A stretch of 11,695 bases of DNA from Rhizophlyctis rosea (taxonomy: Eukaryota > Chytridiomycota > Chytridiomycetes > Rhizophlyctidales > Rhizophlyctidaceae). The stretch lies in the NCBI GenBank assembly GCA_027596075.1, contig JADGJC010000614.1, positions 1 through 11,695 of the forward strand, in the 5' to 3' direction. The position numbers and the translations under genes were made by a program. This document shows, in pieces, positions 9,385 to 11,695 of the stretch; the first letter of the stretch is position 1, and every line of letters starts with the position of its first letter. The notes beneath the pieces were generated by a model. That model was given only the letters and a program-made list of their open reading frames with translations, did no database searches and was not told where the DNA came from.

Positions 9385-9733
9385 ATGACAAAATCAGCAG
9401 ATTTAGATAATGCTCACGAGTAAGTGAAGAAGAAATGAGTTCTGCTGGCAACCGTACGCATCCTCACGGAGTGACCCCTCTTCCCCTACAAAGAATCTCA
9501 GCACCGAATCCAACGCTTCCACCAACCAATTCCTTTGTCCCACCCTCGCTCCTCAACAAGCTTACACAAACACGACTGTCTTTCCACGAAAATATTGTCA
9601 TCCCGGTTGCCATGCACTGTTCAAACTAACTTCCTTAATCGTTCATTTGCTCACTACCACTTACCATCCTGCTCGACACCAAACCAAAGTCCCTGACATC
9701 CACCTCCTTTGGTGTAACAAAGACAGATATTAG
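9385..9733 (+). CDS. Candidate two-exon small gene of unknown function
   Basis: Exon 1 runs from an ATG at 9385 to 9419. The intron would be 9420-9501 (82 bases), with a perfect GTAAGT donor at 9420-9425, a CTCAC branch-like element at 9463-9467, a C/T-rich tract and a CAG acceptor ending at 9501. Joining these shifts into a frame that stays open for 76 further residues to the TAG at 9731-9733, predicting 88 residues. The second exon includes a small Cys/His group (YCHPGCH) and a short hydrophobic stretch, but no motif I can assign. Acceptor choice is ambiguous: using the AAAG ending at 9493 gives a 74-base intron and an earlier stop, at the TAA that also closes the unspliced frame from the ATG at 9435. 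In support are the intron signals, the pyrimidine-rich upstream tract and the open second exon. Against it, the region is poor in G, which makes stop codons scarce. Confidence 0.27.
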
Positions 9734-10464
9734 ACCCACTTTGCAAGAGAAGTTCCCGCAATTAAATGATCAAGGAAGTGCGCGGGAGCTCTGATCATAG
9801 TTATATAGCATTCCTTCCGCGCTCCAACAGACCCATTTACCTTCCTTGCCATCATCAGAAGAAACTCCGTCGCTTTCCCGCAATCCTTCTTGCGAACTCC
9901 CGTCCTCCTGCACAGAAAGGGAAGAAACAACGCATCAGTGGCGGATACATGGGCTGAGTGGAAAATTTGAAATCCGTTAAGGTGCCAAACTCGCCCTTCT
10001 GTCAGGCTTATGAGCAATTTCCCCTACTCATACTACATGTCCAAGATCTTGATGAACAACACAACATTCACAACCTCACATACAGCGCTCCGTAGGCCCC
10101 TGCTCCTTCCCCGACATGTCTGTCCGACGCGCACAATATCAATTTCGAGAATCTGCTACCCTCCACTCCTGTCATTGTTCGTCCTTCAAACCCAACTCAC
10201 CAAAAAACAGCCTCGAAACCGATTTTAGAATGAGGAGGTAAAGAAGCGCGATTAGCTGGGAGTAGGATGAACGACGACCTCATTGCGCCACAAACAACGC
10301 TGCAAAACCGTCGGCGAAAGCCGTGCCTACACCCCATCGACGTCATCTGCAACCCAACCCATACACGATTGCCGACCCAATCCGCAACACACTGCACAAA
10401 AGCCCCTTGGGCACCACTCGTGCCCACCGCCAACCTCCGTCGCCAAATGACCCCGCCCCGACTA
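9734..10464. other. C/A-rich interval with short frames and no supported gene
   Basis: The plus strand is rich in C and A. Two short ATG-started frames are visible: 9766-9957 (63 residues) and 10010-10228 (72 residues). The second opens with regular C-ending codons (MSNFPYSYYMSKILMNNTTF) and could be an exon start. Between about 10100 and 10230 all three plus frames are open, so frame alone does not identify coding sequence. I see no splice-site pair good enough to propose a model. Confidence 0.35.
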
Positions 10465-10767
10465 TCACCACCAACCACCATCCAACAACATTCGACCAAC
10501 ATCTTCGCGCCGATCCCCGCCGACACGCTCACCCATCCACCAGAACGGTTTACAACCTTCAAGCCGGTCTAACCTACCATCATCAACCCAAAGCTCAACG
10601 CACCCGAACTCCCGGGACGTCCCGCCGACCCGTCCACCCAACCACAAAAAAACCCGCCCACTTCTTCGTCCCATTCGTCCCACCAAGGCCCACGCAAAGC
10701 CGCCAGACACAAAAAGTGTCGGAAGCCGCGATGCGCGCGGGGAGAAGATGTGTGTGCGTGCTGCCAT
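10465..10767 (-). CDS. Weak candidate gene behind a TATA-like element
   Basis: On the minus strand an ATG at 10767-10765 lies in favourable context (ACACAATGG, A at -3 and G at +4), about 80 bases downstream of TATATA. The C/A-rich segment between them resembles a fungal 5' leader. The frame continues for 100 residues to a TGA at 10465-10467. The first 20 or so residues are basic and lack acidic residues, which would suit an organelle-targeting sequence. Beyond that the product becomes unusually rich in Gly, Trp and Arg, which is what the complement of a C-rich strand yields, so either an intron begins soon after the ATG or the frame is spurious. No domain is recognised. Confidence 0.2.
   Translation of the reverse strand: MAARTHIFSPRASRLPTLFVSGGFAWALVGRMGRRSGRVFLWLGGRVGGTSREFGCVELWVDDGRLDRLEGCKPFWWMGERVGGDRREDVGRMLLDGGWW
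10613..10624. repeat. Perfect 12-bp palindrome
   Basis: CGGGACGTCCCG is its own reverse complement. It lies in a C-rich block and overlaps the weak minus-strand candidate frame. It could be a dimeric factor site or chance. Confidence 0.4.
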
Positions 10768-10846
10768 TGTGTGGACTGCTAGTGTCGAGATGGTGATGTG
10801 TGGTGGTTGGAGGGTATGATGTGGCAATTGGAGCGGCGCCGGGCGG

Positions 10847-10852
10847 TATATA
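10847..10852 (-). promoter_or_regulatory. TATA-like element for the minus-strand frame starting at 10767
   Basis: TATATA lies in CCTATATACC on the minus strand, about 80 bases upstream of the ATG at 10767. With a usual TATA-to-start distance of around 30 bases in many eukaryotes, this would leave a leader of about 50 bases. It is a single hexamer match and weak on its own. Confidence 0.2.
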
Positions 10853-10939
10853 GGTATGAACACGAGGGATATGAGGGTGTAGAGACGATATGAAGTTATG
10901 ATATGAGGTTGGTGGAGGTGAGGCGACAGTGGATTGGTT

Positions 10940-11117
10940 CTGGAGGTTGAGCGATTGATAGGTATGTGGGAAGGAGGTTCGCGGTGGTATGGGTGTTGCC
11001 GAAGTGTGAGAAGGATGTGTATGGTTTGATGGTGGTTTCATGCCAAGGGTAAGAAAGTTAGCCTCTTCGCACAATCACATTTCCGGGGTATTCCAGTTCC
11101 ATGAAATCCAGACTTAC
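10940..11117 (-). other. Intron-like arrangement on the minus strand
   Basis: The minus strand has a perfect donor GAG/GTAAGT (GTAAGT at 11117-11112), a CTAAC branch-like element at 11061-11057 and a first downstream acceptor CTCCAG at 10945-10940. No AG dinucleotide occurs in the roughly 115 bases between the branch-like site and that acceptor, as an AG-exclusion zone would require. The strand is very poor in G there, so the absence of AG may be compositional. No coding exon can be fixed on either side. Confidence 0.18.
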
Positions 11118-11262
11118 CTCCGCAAGCGGACAAAGGAAGAGAAAGCGCCGTCAACCACCGACTAAATATGACCCCCTTACATAGAAACCCGCCCGACTAA
11201 CCCCCGTGAGCAAAGGCACACATTGTTGAGCACGACCCTGCGCGCACGCGACTGCCGTTGCG

Positions 11263-11475
11263 ATGGCCTCCACGGCTCACCACCGACAAGTGGGGGCCGA
11301 AACCCCCACCCTGCACCGCAGAGTTGCCCCACTCCACACCAGGAAGCAGAAGCGTTTTTCCAAAAAGAAACAAGCGCCTTCACAACCCACCGCCGGGGCA
11401 CCAGAGCGCAATGGACAGTCCAGCTACGGTAGGGGCGTACCCAACAATGTGTACCCCCACTCGTGCAATGCCTGA
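11263..11475 (+). CDS. Weak candidate gene for a small basic protein
   Basis: A frame of 70 codons starts at an ATG in good context (GCGATGGCC) and ends at a TGA at 11473-11475. Codons end mostly in C or G, and the product is strongly basic, with a Lys/Arg cluster (TRKQKRFSKKKQ) at about residues 26-37 that could serve as a nuclear localisation or nucleic-acid-binding segment. No family is recognised. Another plus-strand frame is open over almost the same stretch (to 11581) and a minus-strand frame is open from 11548 to 11177, because the C/A-rich composition disfavours stop codons. The frame is therefore a candidate rather than a call. Confidence 0.2.
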   Translation: MASTAHHRQVGAETPTLHRRVAPLHTRKQKRFSKKKQAPSQPTAGAPERNGQSSYGRGVPNNVYPHSCNA

Positions 11476-11592
11476 CGAGCTCCAATTGCTTCAGAGGTTG
11501 CCGGCGGGAAGACGTAGTGTGCCCCATTATGCCCCGTTTAGCTACCAAAAAAGCGCTCTGGCGCCACTGGAACCCGCCTAGCGACGGGGGTA

Positions 11593-11624
11593 GTCCTCGT
11601 CTCCAAAACAGAGACGGAGGAAGA
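11593..11624. repeat. Imperfect hairpin near the right edge
   Basis: GTCCTCGTCTC (11593-11603) can pair with the segment from GAGACG (11611-11616) through AGG (11618-11620) to GAC (11622-11624) across a seven-base loop, with a bulged G at 11617 and a further small bulge. Nine pairs are continuous apart from the single bulge. The window ends 71 bases later, so its context is cut off. Confidence 0.45.
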
Positions 11625-11695
11625 CCATGACAGATAAAGGCTGTGAAAACAGATGGTTATGTGTGATGGAGAGTATGAAGTTGCGCGGAGGGGGG

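Noticed and set aside
10323..10796. 157-codon plus-strand frame
   Set aside because: It starts at GTG, its product is Pro/Thr/His-rich low complexity, and it overlaps equally open frames on both strands.
10595..11074. 159-codon minus-strand frame rich in Pro, Thr, Ser and His
   Set aside because: It has a TTG start and low-complexity composition that follows directly from the G-poor strand; stop codons are scarce there in every frame.
1..11695. CRISPR array, integron, phage or bacterial defence cassette
   Set aside because: There are no regularly spaced repeats, no operon-like packed ORFs and no ribosome-binding-site pattern; the only clear homology is eukaryotic Ty1/copia.

Overview
The window looks like a gene-poor, repeat-decayed stretch of a eukaryotic nuclear genome. 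A fungus or fungus-like protist with compact introns is most likely, but this is an inference and I cannot name the lineage. The eukaryotic call rests on one clear homology, a Ty1/copia retrotransposon fragment, on the absence of tightly packed long reading frames, and on several good GT...AG splice-site combinations. By eye the base composition is moderate. It shifts to a strongly strand-asymmetric, C/A-rich character in the last 2.5 kb.

Layout. (1) 3-266: the 3' end of an open frame that enters from the left edge, with strongly coding-like codons and a charged, probably coiled-coil C-terminus; the family is not recognised. (2) 267-905: no gene seen; it carries a CA-rich patch and a cluster of three RTCACRTG octamers. 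(3) 906-1649: an open frame whose central part (about 1011-1592) is a Ty1/copia Pol piece, made of the GAG-pre-integrase/zinc-finger region and the start of the integrase core. It stops before the second catalytic Asp, and no protease, reverse transcriptase, RNase H, LTR or primer-binding site is visible nearby. (4) 1650 to about 9130: roughly 7.5 kb in which I recognise no gene. It holds only chance-length frames, several short inverted repeats and one exon-like interval on the minus strand. (5) About 9140-11600: blocks of alternating strand skew with weak gene candidates: a two-exon small gene at 9385-9733 (+), a TATA-preceded frame starting at 10767 (-), and a 70-codon basic frame at 11263-11475 (+). 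(6) The right end has an imperfect hairpin near 11593-11624.

No genes in the window can be shown to work together. I found no tRNA, rRNA, CRISPR array or complete mobile element, and nothing I would defend as a new biological system. The observations most worth following up are the candidate spliced gene at 9385-9733, the skew switch near 10740, the octamer cluster at 641-690 and the copia fragment.
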